Of a stretch of DNA of 27,705 nt, positions 14,951 through 23,016 are shown piece by piece (the first letter of the stretch is position 1; every line of letters begins with the position of its first letter). The translations under genes and the position numbers were made by a program. Origin of the DNA: an uncultured Clostridia bacterium. Lineage in GTDB: Bacteria; Bacillota; Clostridia; Christensenellales; Pumilibacteraceae. The notes under the pieces are model-generated. The model was given only the letters and a program-made list of their open reading frames with translations, made no database searches and was not told where the DNA came from. The stretch spans positions 1 to 27,705 of the forward strand of contig CAMUAL010000024.1 in the NCBI GenBank assembly GCA_947086925.1. The letters run 5' to 3'.

Positions 14951-15370
14951 ATGAATAAGTGTATTTTGGTGGGTAATCTTACCCGCGACCCCGAGCTTAA
15001 ACAAACTCCGTCGGGCGTATCGGTTTGCAACTTTTCGATAGCTGTAAATCGCAATTATTCCAACGCAAACGGAGAGCGTGAAGCCGATTTTATCAACATT
15101 ATAACATGGCGCGGTCTTGCCGAGAATTGCGGCAAGTATCTTGCAAAAGGACGTAAAGTGGCAATTTGCGGCTCTATTCAGACTCGCAGTTACGACGATA
15201 AAGACGGCAACCGCAGATACGTTACCGAGGTAGTCGCCGAGGACGTTGAGTTTATAGGCGGCGGAAACGGCGGTGAGAGCGGCGGCGCACAGCGCGAGGA
15301 CAAGCCCGCATCGCCCAAGAAGCTCACAAGCGAACTTAAACCCGTAGAAGACGACGGACTGCCTTTTTAG
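14951..15370 (+). CDS. ssb: Single-stranded DNA-binding protein
   Basis: The protein (139 residues) has an OB-fold domain at about 1-105 starting MNKCILVGNLTRDPEL, with FSIAVNR, FINIITWRGLAENCGKYLAKG and the YDDKDGNRRYVTEVVAEDVEF strand. A Gly-rich linker follows, then the acidic tip DDGLPF, which recruits replication and repair partners. It coats single-stranded DNA as a tetramer. The ATG at 14951 follows AAGGAG (14932-14937), which overlaps the rpsF stop; an upstream in-frame start would not have this site. Confidence 0.95.
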   Translation: MNKCILVGNLTRDPELKQTPSGVSVCNFSIAVNRNYSNANGEREADFINIITWRGLAENCGKYLAKGRKVAICGSIQTRSYDDKDGNRRYVTEVVAEDVEFIGGGNGGESGGAQREDKPASPKKLTSELKPVEDDGLPF

Positions 15371-15429
15371 TTTTATAAAGGCGGCGGGCGGCAGCCCGAA
15401 AACAAAAATATAAAAAGGACGTTAAGATA

Positions 15430-15693
15430 ATGGAACAGAAAAAAGTTGAAGCAGGCGAAGACAAAGCAAAACGCATGCGCAGAGCCCCCAAAAAGAAGGT
15501 TTGCGCGTTTTGCGTAGAGAAAGCCGAAGAAATCGATTATAAAGACGTTGCCAAGCTTAAACGCTATATTACCGAAAAAGGAAAAATCATACCTCGCAGA
15601 ACAAGCGGTATGTGCGCGGCTCATCAGCGTGAGCTTTCGGTAGCAATCAAGCGTGCCCGCATAATGGGTTTATTGCCTTTTAAAGCGGAATAA
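15430..15693 (+). CDS. rpsR: 30S ribosomal protein S18
   Basis: This 87-residue basic protein is S18, the partner of S6 in the small subunit. The core IDYKDVAKLKRYITEKGKIIPRRTSG and the tail RARIMGLLPF are diagnostic. It keeps the cysteines of the zinc-binding form (Cys-x2-Cys in VCAFC and a later Cys in SGMCAAHQ). The N-terminal about 20 residues are Lys/Arg rich. It is the last gene of the operon, 59 bases after ssb, with an AAAAAGGA site, and is followed by a terminator. Confidence 0.95.
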   Translation: MEQKKVEAGEDKAKRMRRAPKKKVCAFCVEKAEEIDYKDVAKLKRYITEKGKIIPRRTSGMCAAHQRELSVAIKRARIMGLLPFKAE

Positions 15694-15723
15694 GCAAAAG
15701 CGATATTAGTAATCAAAGGAAAA

Positions 15724-15765
15724 GCGGCTCAATTTAACTTTTAATTGAGCCGCATTGCTTGTTAT
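15724..15765 (+). terminator. Intrinsic terminator of the rpsF-ssb-rpsR operon
   Basis: Perfect 11-base arms GCGGCTCAATT (15724-15734) and AATTGAGCCGC (15743-15753) enclose an eight-base loop. The tail ATTGCTTGTT is only moderately T-rich, so termination may be partial, leaving some read-through into the ABC-F gene. Confidence 0.75.
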
Positions 15766-15838
15766 GCGGATATACGCCCGAATACGGCTTGAATCCGCTC
15801 GAAAGTATAAACACAGTAGGGTAAAAAAGTAGGGTAAT

Positions 15839-17413
15839 ATGATAAGTGTAAACAACGTAACTCTGCAATTCGGCGGACGAGTGCTGTTTGAAAACGTGAA
15901 TTTAAAGTTCACCAAAGGAAACTGCTACGGAATAATAGGAGCGAACGGGGCGGGAAAGTCCACGTTTTTGCGCATTTTGTCGGGTGAGCTCGAACCAAAC
16001 AAGGGCGACGTTACAATCGACAAAAACGAGCGAATGAGCGTGCTCATGCAAAACCAGAACGCATACGACGATTACACGGTGCGCGATGCGGTTATGTGGG
16101 GTCATAAGCGGCTTATGGAAGTGGCGCGCGAGCGCGAGGCTTTGTATAGCAAACCCGATTTTTCCGATGCCGACGGCGAACGTGCCGCAATCTTAGAAGG
16201 CGAATTTGCCGATATGAACGGCTACGAAGCCGAGTCCGCCGCCGAAACGCTGTTGTCGGGGCTTAAACTCGATACCGATTTGTACGATGCGAAAATGGCG
16301 GACGTCGACGCAAAGCTGAAAGTAAAAGTTCTGCTTGCGCAGAGTCTGTTCGGAAGTCCCGATATTCTCATTTTGGACGAGCCTACCAACAACCTCGACG
16401 CAAAAACGGTAAAATGGCTGGAAGATTATATAATGGAACTCGAAGACACCATTGTTATAATCGTATCGCACAACCGTCACTTTTTAAACAGGGTTTGCAC
16501 TCATATATGCGACGTAGACTTTAAGCAGATAAATCTGTTTGTGGGCAATTACGATTTTTGGTACGAAACAAGTCAGCTTCTTGCGCGTCAGGCAAAAGAG
16601 CAGAATAAGAAAATGGAAGCGCGGGCAAAGGAACTGCAAGAATTCATTGCGCGGTTTTCGGCAAACGCGAGTAAATCCAAGCAAGCCACAAGCCGCAAGC
16701 GCGAACTCGAAAAAATCAAACTCGAAGATATCAAGCCTTCGAGCCGCCGCTATCCGTTTATCGACTTTAAGTACGAGCGCGAAATAGGCAACGAGATTTT
16801 GGAAGTGGAAGGACTTACCAAAAAGGGATACTTTGAAAATATTTCGTTTAAGCTCAAGCGCGACGACAAAATCGGATTTTTGTGTTCGTCGAGTCAGAGC
16901 ATGAGCATGCTGTTCGACGTGCTTATGGGGTTGGAACAGCCCGACAGCGGATACTTTAAGTGGGGGCAAACCATAACCACTGCATATTTGCCGCAGAATT
17001 ACGATAACTTTTTCGACGGCGTTGACTTGTCGCTCGTGGATTGGCTGAGTCAATACTCGAAAGACCACTACGAAGAATATCTGCGCGGTTGGCTCGGGCG
17101 CATGCTGTTTTCGGGGCAAGAGGCTCTTAAAAAAGCAAAGGTGCTTTCGGGCGGCGAAAAGGTGCGTTGTATGCTTGCGCGTATGATGCTTCTCGGAGCG
17201 AACTTCCTTATATTCGACGAGCCCACGAATCACCTCGACTTGGAGAGTATAACCGCACTTAACAAGGGCATGACGAATTTTAAGGGCAGCATGCTGTTCG
17301 TAACGCACGACGAAGAAATAATTTCAACTGTTGCCAACCGAATCATCGAAATAGAAAGCGGCAAAAAAATACTCGACCGCGATATGACTTACGACGAGTA
17401 TTTGGAACTTTGA
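15839..17413 (+). CDS. ykpA: ABC-F family ATPase, YkpA/YbiT type, with one degenerate ATP site
   Basis: The 524-residue soluble protein has two ATP-binding cassettes and no membrane domain. The close match to B. subtilis YkpA as I remember it, including the linker ARFSANASKSKQATSRK at 271-287, supports the name. ABC-F proteins bind the ribosome and modulate translation. Cassette 1 has Walker A GANGAGKST (34-42) and Walker B/Glu181, but its signature is VDAKL where LSGGE-like residues belong (about 156-160). Cassette 2 has LSGGEK (436-441), Glu461 and His490, but no Walker A Gly/Lys (about 347-357). One composite site (Walker A1 with signature 2) is intact and the other has lost both halves. 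Two tandem AGTAGGGTAA-like ribosome sites precede the ATG. Confidence 0.9.
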   Translation: MISVNNVTLQFGGRVLFENVNLKFTKGNCYGIIGANGAGKSTFLRILSGELEPNKGDVTIDKNERMSVLMQNQNAYDDYTVRDAVMWGHKRLMEVAREREALYSKPDFSDADGERAAILEGEFADMNGYEAESAAETLLSGLKLDTDLYDAKMADVDAKLKVKVLLAQSLFGSPDILILDEPTNNLDAKTVKWLEDYIMELEDTIVIIVSHNRHFLNRVCTHICDVDFKQINLFVGNYDFWYETSQLLARQAKEQNKKMEARAKELQEFIARFSANASKSKQATSRKRELEKIKLEDIKPSSRRYPFIDFKYEREIGNEILEVEGLTKKGYFENISFKLKRDDKIGFLCSSSQSMSMLFDVLMGLEQPDSGYFKWGQTITTAYLPQNYDNFFDGVDLSLVDWLSQYSKDHYEEYLRGWLGRMLFSGQEALKKAKVLSGGEKVRCMLARMMLLGANFLIFDEPTNHLDLESITALNKGMTNFKGSMLFVTHDEEIISTVANRIIEIESGKKILDRDMTYDEYLEL

Positions 17414-17461
17414 GTCGCGGCACGGTAAATTCGGCGATAGTTGTATAAAAAAACAAACAGT

Positions 17462-17490
17462 TTGACATACGGCTTATAAAGGTTTATAAT
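17462..17490 (+). promoter_or_regulatory. Full-consensus promoter of the greA-lysS operon
   Basis: TTGACA (17462-17467), exactly 17 bases, and TATAAT (17485-17490): both boxes match the vegetative sigma factor consensus perfectly. The predicted start is near 17497, giving a leader of about 72 bases. Confidence 0.93.
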
Positions 17491-17512
17491 ATTAAAACAG
17501 TAAATAATAGAG

Positions 17513-17549
17513 AAACGGGCAATGCCGTTTTATAAGCGGCAGTCCGTTT
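17513..17549 (+). promoter_or_regulatory. Nested hairpin in the greA leader
   Basis: Outer arms AAACGG (17513-17518) and CCGTTT (17544-17549) enclose inner arms TGCCG (17523-17527) and CGGCA (17537-17541), with small internal loops. It ends six bases before the AAGGAG site and is not followed by a strong U-tract, so it looks like a leader structure rather than a clean terminator. Confidence 0.5.
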
Positions 17550-17568
17550 AAAATAAGGAGTAGGAAAA

Positions 17569-18033
17569 ATGGCAGAAATTTTCATGACCGCAGAGGGCAA
17601 AAAACAGCTCGAAGAACGTCTTAAAGACCTGAAAGTAAACGGCAGAGCGGAAATGGCGGAAAAAATCCGCATAGCGCGCGAATTCGGCGACCTCAGCGAA
17701 AATGCGGAGTACGACATAGCAAAAGACGAGCAAGCCAAAATGGAAGCCGAGATAATCGAAATCGAGGCAAAGCTTCGTAATGCTATAATCATAGACGAGA
17801 AAGTGAAGGGCGACAAAGCCGACGTGGGCAGCAAGATAGAGATTAAAGAGGTTAAGTCGGGCACCGTGTATTCTTACACTATTGTCGGTACTCACGAAAG
17901 CAACCCCATGGAAGGCAGAATATCGAACGAATCGCCCATAGGAAAAGCCGTTATAGGCAAGCGCAAAGGCGATGAAGTTACGGTTAAAGCACCTTTGGGC
18001 GAAACGGTTTACAAAATCATCTCCATAAAATAA
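17569..18033 (+). CDS. greA: Transcription elongation factor GreA
   Basis: The 154-residue protein enters the secondary channel of RNA polymerase and stimulates cleavage of backtracked RNA. The N-terminal coiled coil (about 1-75) carries the tip motif REFGDLSENAEYD, with the two acidic residues needed for cleavage. The C-terminal FKBP-like domain holds ISNESPIGKAVIGKRKGDEV. Length is normal (about 157). AAGGAG lies eight bases before the ATG. It begins the long operon; lysS starts 15 bases after it, a pairing common in Firmicutes. Confidence 0.95.
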   Translation: MAEIFMTAEGKKQLEERLKDLKVNGRAEMAEKIRIAREFGDLSENAEYDIAKDEQAKMEAEIIEIEAKLRNAIIIDEKVKGDKADVGSKIEIKEVKSGTVYSYTIVGTHESNPMEGRISNESPIGKAVIGKRKGDEVTVKAPLGETVYKIISIK

Positions 18034-18048
18034 ATAAGCGGAATAACC

Positions 18049-19533
18049 ATGGAAAACGAAATACTCACCGAAGAAAATTACAACGAAATAGTAAAGGTGC
18101 GCCGCGATAAGCTTAAAACGCTTACCGAAAGCGGCAAAAATCCTTATGAAAAGGTGCGCTACGAGCGCAGTGCTTACTCGGCGGACGTTGTAGGCAATTT
18201 TGCCGACTACGAGGGAAAGTCCGTGCGTCTTGCGGGGCGCATAATGAGTAAGCGCGTAATGGGCAAAGCGAGCTTTGCTCACTTGCTCGACGGCAAAGGG
18301 CAAATTCAGCTTTACGTGCGCGTAGACGAATTAGGCGCGGACGCATACGACGAGTTTAAAAAGTCGGATATAGGCGATATAGTGGGTGTAGAGGGCGAAG
18401 TGTTCATGACCCACAAAGGCGAAGTATCGATAAAGGCGAAAACCGTTGAGTTGCTCAGCAAATCGCTGTTGCCGTTGCCGGAAAAATTTCACGGACTTAA
18501 AGATAACGACCTTCGTTACCGTCAGCGTTACGTAGATTTAATAGTAAATCCCGAGGTTAAAGAGGTGTTCGAAAGCCGCAGTAAAATAATAGCGGCAATA
18601 CGAAACACGTTAAACGAGCGCGGCTTTACCGAGGTTGAAACCCCCATACTCAACACCATTGCGGGCGGCGCGTCGGCGCGTCCGTTTATAACGCACCATA
18701 ACACCCTTAACATAGATATGTACATGCGTATCGCGCCCGAGCTTTATTTAAAGCGACTTATTGTGGGCGGATTCGACCGCGTGTACGAAATAGGGCGAAA
18801 TTTCCGTAACGAGGGAATGGACATAAAGCACAATCCCGAGTTTACCATGATGGAATTGTATCAGTCGTTTGCCGACTATAACGACATGATGAACTTAACC
18901 GAAAGCATATTTACGGCGGCGGCGGCAAGCGTTGGCAAAAGCGGCAAAATAACGTATCAGGGAACGGAAATCGATTTAACCGCGCCTTGGGAACGCTTAA
19001 CCATGATAGAGGCGGTTAAAAAGTATACGGGGCTTGACTTTAACAAGCTTACCGATAAAACGGCGGCTGCGGCGGCTAAAAAAGCGGGCGTTACAATCGA
19101 CCCCAAAAAATCGAGTTGGGGACATTGCCTGTACGAAACATTCGACCAACTTGTAGAATGCAAGCTTATTCAACCCGTATTCATAACCGATTATCCGGTA
19201 GAGGTAAGTCCTCTTGCCAAAAAAATACCTTCCGACCCGCGTCTTACTTACCGTTTCGAGTTTTATATATTTGCACGCGAAATGGGCAACGCATACAGCG
19301 AGCTTAACGACCCCATCGACCAAAAAGAACGCTTTAACGCTCAAATGGCTTTGAAGGCAAGCGGCGACGAGGAGGCTCAGCCGAACGACGACGACTTTGT
19401 AACCGCGCTCGAATACGGAATGCCCCCTACGGGCGGACTCGGAATAGGAATCGACCGCATGATTATGTTGCTTTGCGATTGCGCGTCGATACGCGACGTA
19501 ATTCTGTTTCCCACAATGAAACCCCGCGCCTGA
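18049..19533 (+). CDS. lysS: Lysyl-tRNA synthetase, class II
   Basis: The 494-residue enzyme charges tRNA-Lys. An OB-fold anticodon-binding domain (about 55-145) precedes the class II catalytic core. Motif 2 is visible as FRNEGMDIKHNPEFTMMELY and motif 3 as GLGIGIDRMIMLL near the C-terminus; motif 1 lies in RSKIIAAIRNTLNERGFTEVETP. The ribosome site (GCGGAA) is weak, suggesting coupling to greA. The segment at about 300-370 (YTGLDFNKLTDK...) is the usual insertion of the family. Confidence 0.95.
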   Translation: MENEILTEENYNEIVKVRRDKLKTLTESGKNPYEKVRYERSAYSADVVGNFADYEGKSVRLAGRIMSKRVMGKASFAHLLDGKGQIQLYVRVDELGADAYDEFKKSDIGDIVGVEGEVFMTHKGEVSIKAKTVELLSKSLLPLPEKFHGLKDNDLRYRQRYVDLIVNPEVKEVFESRSKIIAAIRNTLNERGFTEVETPILNTIAGGASARPFITHHNTLNIDMYMRIAPELYLKRLIVGGFDRVYEIGRNFRNEGMDIKHNPEFTMMELYQSFADYNDMMNLTESIFTAAAASVGKSGKITYQGTEIDLTAPWERLTMIEAVKKYTGLDFNKLTDKTAAAAAKKAGVTIDPKKSSWGHCLYETFDQLVECKLIQPVFITDYPVEVSPLAKKIPSDPRLTYRFEFYIFAREMGNAYSELNDPIDQKERFNAQMALKASGDEEAQPNDDDFVTALEYGMPPTGGLGIGIDRMIMLLCDCASIRDVILFPTMKPRA

Positions 19534-19550
19534 ACTTAAACGGATTATAA

Positions 19551-20324
19551 ATGGATAATAAGATAACGAAAAAACGTATAAACGACCACTTGGAGTATGA
19601 TTGGTACAAGTATTTAATCATACTCGTAGTCGGCATTGTATTGTTTGCGTTCACGTTCTCGCAGATTAACGCTACGCGCGATTACGAGAACGTGGCGTTC
19701 TTCGTATCTTGCTACGACAGTGCGGAAAACAACTTCGAAGAAAGAATTTTAAACGAAATGTCAACGACTTACTATGCCGACAATCACGGCGGCAAGTACG
19801 GCGATGACGTTCTGCGCGAAATAAATTTCGAAACGGTTGACCCCCTTAACGACGAGTACGGCACGCTTTACCAAACGCACGGACTTATCAGCAGCGACGT
19901 CCTTATACTCGGCAAAAGCGTTTTACAAGCAACGGACATGTTTTTGGAACTCACCGATGAGCTTTTAAACGATTATCTTTTGCCCAAAAACATGACTTCG
20001 GGCAGTACTTTAAACAGCGTAATCGACGACTTCGATTATTTTTACACCGAAAGCGGCAAGCGTATGGGAATTAAAATAAGCGATTTCGGCGGTACTGGCG
20101 GCAACGGCGGCACGGGCGCGATATTTCAGACCGATTGGCGCAACGTGGATAAATACAAAGATTCTTTTAAAGACGTGAGCGAAGAAAACTTGCCCGACGA
20201 CGAATTTTACATTGTAATAAACCCCCGAAGCGTGAGCATAGGCACATTCGGACTCGGCAAGTCCAAACCGGAAAATGCTCAGGCGCTTTATGCCGTAAAC
20301 CGCTTTTTGGAGTATCTTGTTTGA
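19551..20324 (+). CDS. Membrane-anchored protein of unknown function
   Basis: I do not recognise this 257-residue protein. It has a charged N-terminus (about 1-18), one membrane helix at about 20-38 and an acidic extracytoplasmic part. There is a short glycine-rich stretch (FGGTGGNGGTGAIF at about 179-192) and no cysteine pair, lipobox or known catalytic motif. No clear Shine-Dalgarno precedes the ATG, 17 bases after lysS. The next start codon lies right at its stop, so it is inside the greA-lysS-tmk transcript. It is probably a lineage-specific surface or membrane-tethered protein; codon use resembles its neighbours and gives no hint of transfer. Confidence 0.75.
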   Translation: MDNKITKKRINDHLEYDWYKYLIILVVGIVLFAFTFSQINATRDYENVAFFVSCYDSAENNFEERILNEMSTTYYADNHGGKYGDDVLREINFETVDPLNDEYGTLYQTHGLISSDVLILGKSVLQATDMFLELTDELLNDYLLPKNMTSGSTLNSVIDDFDYFYTESGKRMGIKISDFGGTGGNGGTGAIFQTDWRNVDKYKDSFKDVSEENLPDDEFYIVINPRSVSIGTFGLGKSKPENAQALYAVNRFLEYLV

Positions 20325-21385
20325 TTATGAGCGGCGTTCGGAATACGGGATTTATAACCGCCCGAATCAACGAATACGTAAATTCCCGAAAAGCGGGATT
20401 TCATACTCCGGGGCATAAAGGCGATTTATGCGCGTCGGATATAACCGAGCTCGGAGTGCACGGCGAAATTTTTCCCGCCGACAGCATAACAAACGCCGAA
20501 AAAGCGGTGGCTGAACTGTACGGCGCAAAAAACATTCGTTTTCTTACGGGCGGGTCGAGCATGGGAATAAAAGCCGCGCTTTACGCTTTTAAAGGGCAAA
20601 AGGTTCTGTATGCAAGCGGCGTACATCGCGCGTTTACCGAGGGGTGCGCCTTGTGGGAAATTCGGGCGGTGTGCGCTAACGGAAATAATGAATCGGACGG
20701 ACTTATTTACAACTGTTCTTGCGATTATCTGCCCGCTCCGATTACTCTTTCCGAGGCGGAGTGCGCATTAAACAAACACAAAGACGCTAAGGCGCTCTTT
20801 ATAACTTCTCCCGATTATTTCGGTCGTACTGCTGACGTGCGCATTGCCGAACTGTGCGGTAGCCGCTGTGTAAAGCTTATAGTCGATTCGGCGCACGGAG
20901 CGCATTTTGCGTTTGCGGGGTTAAGAGATTTTTCGTTCGAATCCCGTGCCGACGCTTGCAATATGAGCGCGCACAAAACTCTCGGCGCGTATACTCAATC
21001 CGCGCTTACGTCGGTAAACGATTCGGATATTTTGCAAAAAACGGACGAGTCGTTGAAGTTACTCGGCACTACAAGTCCCAACTATGTCATGCTTGCAAGG
21101 CTCGAAGAATCGGTGTACGAAGCAAGCGGGAATAAGGCAGAGTACGCACGGCTTAAAAAATTCTCGCGGCGGGTGCATGAGCACGCCGACTGCATAAACG
21201 GCACTGACTATACGCGAATATGCGTAAGAAAAAAGAATAAAACGGGCAAGGAATTGTTTTACGGATTCGTAAGTGCGGGAATAATGCCCGAGGCGGCGAT
21301 AGGAGAGTATACGGTGTTTATTTTAACGCCGTATGACAACGGCGAAAAGCTCGACGCATTGTACGGATATATAACGGCAGGATAA
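20321..21385 (+). CDS. Short Orn/Lys/Arg decarboxylase-fold PLP protein (YaaO-like)
   Basis: This PLP-dependent protein belongs to the Orn/Lys/Arg decarboxylase group (fold type I). FHTPGHKGD at about 27-35, Asp189 and His192 in VDSAHGAH, and the PLP lysine Lys219 in SAHKTLGAYTQSA are all in place. Family members are 450-490 residues; this one is 354 and lacks most of the C-terminal domain. In B. subtilis the relative yaaO also lies before tmk, holB and yaaT, so synteny supports the assignment. Start choice: TTG at 20321 overlaps the previous stop and is eight bases after GGAG, while the ATG at 20327 is 14 bases away. The substrate (Lys, Arg or Orn) is not readable, and activity without the C-terminal domain is uncertain. 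Confidence 0.85.
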   Translation: MIMSGVRNTGFITARINEYVNSRKAGFHTPGHKGDLCASDITELGVHGEIFPADSITNAEKAVAELYGAKNIRFLTGGSSMGIKAALYAFKGQKVLYASGVHRAFTEGCALWEIRAVCANGNNESDGLIYNCSCDYLPAPITLSEAECALNKHKDAKALFITSPDYFGRTADVRIAELCGSRCVKLIVDSAHGAHFAFAGLRDFSFESRADACNMSAHKTLGAYTQSALTSVNDSDILQKTDESLKLLGTTSPNYVMLARLEESVYEASGNKAEYARLKKFSRRVHEHADCINGTDYTRICVRKKNKTGKELFYGFVSAGIMPEAAIGEYTVFILTPYDNGEKLDALYGYITAG

Positions 21386-21386
21386 A

Positions 21387-22022
21387 ATGGAAAACAAACA
21401 TAAAGGAAAATTCATTACGTTGGAGGGGTGCGAGGGCGTAGGCAAAAGCACGCAGTTACAGCTTCTCAAAGAGTATTGTATGGCGCACAATATAAATGCC
21501 GTATTTACGCGCGAGCCCGGCGGCTGCGAAATAAGCGAGAAAATCCGCGACGTTATTTTAAATCCCGACAACTGCGGCATGAGCGATATGACCGAGCTTA
21601 TGCTGTACTGCGCGGCTCGCAGTCAGCACACGCAAACCGTTATAAAACCCGCATTATCGAGCGGTGCGGTTGTGTTTTGCGACCGCTACTGCGATTCCAC
21701 CGCGGCTTATCAGGGGTATGCGCGCGGCATAAGTATCGACACCGTAAATATGCTCAATGCCGCGGCAATGGGCGACGTAAAAATAGACTACACCGTATTT
21801 ATGGACGTTCCGCCCGACAAAGGTTTTAAGCGCAAAGGCGGAGCGGAAAAAAACGACAGGTTGGAAATGGAAGAATTTGACTTTCATCGCAGAGTTTACA
21901 ACGGATTCAAAGAGATAGAAAAAGCCAATCCCGAACGCTTTTTATCGTTTAAAGCGGAAGGAACAAAGTACGAAACGCACGAGCTTATAGTAGCCGCGTT
22001 GAAAGAGCGCGGAGTGTTGTAA
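21387..22022 (+). CDS. tmk: Thymidylate kinase
   Basis: The 211-residue enzyme phosphorylates dTMP to dTDP. The P-loop EGCEGVGKSTQ lies at about 13-23, the substrate-contact segment TREPGG at about 41-46 and the DRY-type motif CDRYCDSTAAYQGYARG at about 99-115. The LID region (KGGAEKNDRLE) follows. It begins two bases after the decarboxylase stop codon with no spare ribosome site, which implies coupling, and is followed by holB as in other Firmicutes. Confidence 0.95.
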   Translation: MENKHKGKFITLEGCEGVGKSTQLQLLKEYCMAHNINAVFTREPGGCEISEKIRDVILNPDNCGMSDMTELMLYCAARSQHTQTVIKPALSSGAVVFCDRYCDSTAAYQGYARGISIDTVNMLNAAAMGDVKIDYTVFMDVPPDKGFKRKGGAEKNDRLEMEEFDFHRRVYNGFKEIEKANPERFLSFKAEGTKYETHELIVAALKERGVL

Positions 22023-22035
22023 AAGGAGCAAGCGA

Positions 22036-23016
22036 TTGTCGGTATTACGCTACAAACAACTCATAGAATCGTCGCATGCTTTCGGCGAGCTGTGCGACGA
22101 TTGCCGTCGCGGTTTGTGCAAACACGCGTATATTTTCCGCTCGTCCGACACCGACGCGCTGAGCACTCTTGCGGCAATGTTTATATGCTTTGCCGAGCAC
22201 GGAGAGCTGAAAGAGTTCGAACTCGGTCGCATTGCCGACGGCGGCTATGTTGATATCGTGCGACTCCCGCGCGAAGGCAAAAACGGAAAAATGGACGTAG
22301 AGGAGGCAAGCTACATAACCGATTCCGCGTATCTTACTCCCACCGAACTGAGCACCAAATATTATATAATTTCGCCAACCGAGCCCATAAGCGAGGCGGT
22401 TCAGAATAAACTTCTTAAAACGCTCGAAGAACCGCCCGAGTCGGCAAGATTCATAATATTTTCGGCGGGGGCGGACTTGTTGCCTACGGTGTCGTCGCGG
22501 TGTTCTACGGTGCGGCTCGAAGAATTTCCGCTCGATAAAATAGAGCAAACGCTCGTCGAGTCGGGCGTGGATTACGTGTCGGCGGTGTTTGCGACGGCGG
22601 TATCTCACGGAAACATAGGCACGGCTTTTACGGTGGCGTCCGACCCGTCCAATCGCAAGGCTTACGAGTGTGCAATGAACTATTTGCTCGGAGTAAAGCG
22701 TTCGCCGCAGATTCTTCCGTCGGCAAGCGGCATGATTGCACTTAAAGACAAGCTCGATACGGTTCTCGACTATTTCGAAATCATTTTCCGCGATATTGCG
22801 GCGTTTAACGAATGGGGCGCCGACGCAGTGGTTTTAAAACCGTCGGTAAGCGACATAATAACGCTGTCGCGCGAATTCGATACCCGAACATGTTTGCGCA
22901 TAATGCCGCTTATTACCCGCGCGCGCGACCGATTGCGTTTGTACGGCAATGCGGCGAGCATAACAGACGAACTGTTATTTTCAATTTTGGAGGTTAAAGC
23001 AAAATGCCGAAAATAG
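22036..23016 (+). CDS. holB: DNA polymerase III delta-prime subunit
   Basis: The 326-residue clamp-loader subunit lies between tmk and ricT, the usual Firmicute order. Supporting motifs are KHAYIF at about 29-34, NKLLKTLEEPPESARFIIFSA and the SRC motif in LPTVSSRCSTVRL, which acts on the neighbouring ATPase subunit. The P-loop position reads RSSDTDALST, with no Gly-Lys-Ser, as expected for a subunit that does not bind ATP. The usual internal zinc cysteines are absent; instead Cys20, Cys23 and Cys28 lie in ELCDDCRRGLCKH at the N-terminus. The start is TTG at 22036, fixed by GGAG seven bases upstream and the lack of a nearby ATG. The last 13 bases overlap ricT. Confidence 0.88.
   Translation: MSVLRYKQLIESSHAFGELCDDCRRGLCKHAYIFRSSDTDALSTLAAMFICFAEHGELKEFELGRIADGGYVDIVRLPREGKNGKMDVEEASYITDSAYLTPTELSTKYYIISPTEPISEAVQNKLLKTLEEPPESARFIIFSAGADLLPTVSSRCSTVRLEEFPLDKIEQTLVESGVDYVSAVFATAVSHGNIGTAFTVASDPSNRKAYECAMNYLLGVKRSPQILPSASGMIALKDKLDTVLDYFEIIFRDIAAFNEWGADAVVLKPSVSDIITLSREFDTRTCLRIMPLITRARDRLRLYGNAASITDELLFSILEVKAKCRK

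Noticed and set aside
17548..18303. 251-residue - strand open frame opposite greA and lysS
   Set aside because: It is antisense to two certain genes, aromatic- and His-rich shadow composition, no ribosome site.
20934..20946. tRNA T-loop-like GTTCGAATCCC
   Set aside because: It lies inside the decarboxylase-like coding frame (FSFESRA), and no acceptor or anticodon arm can be formed around it.
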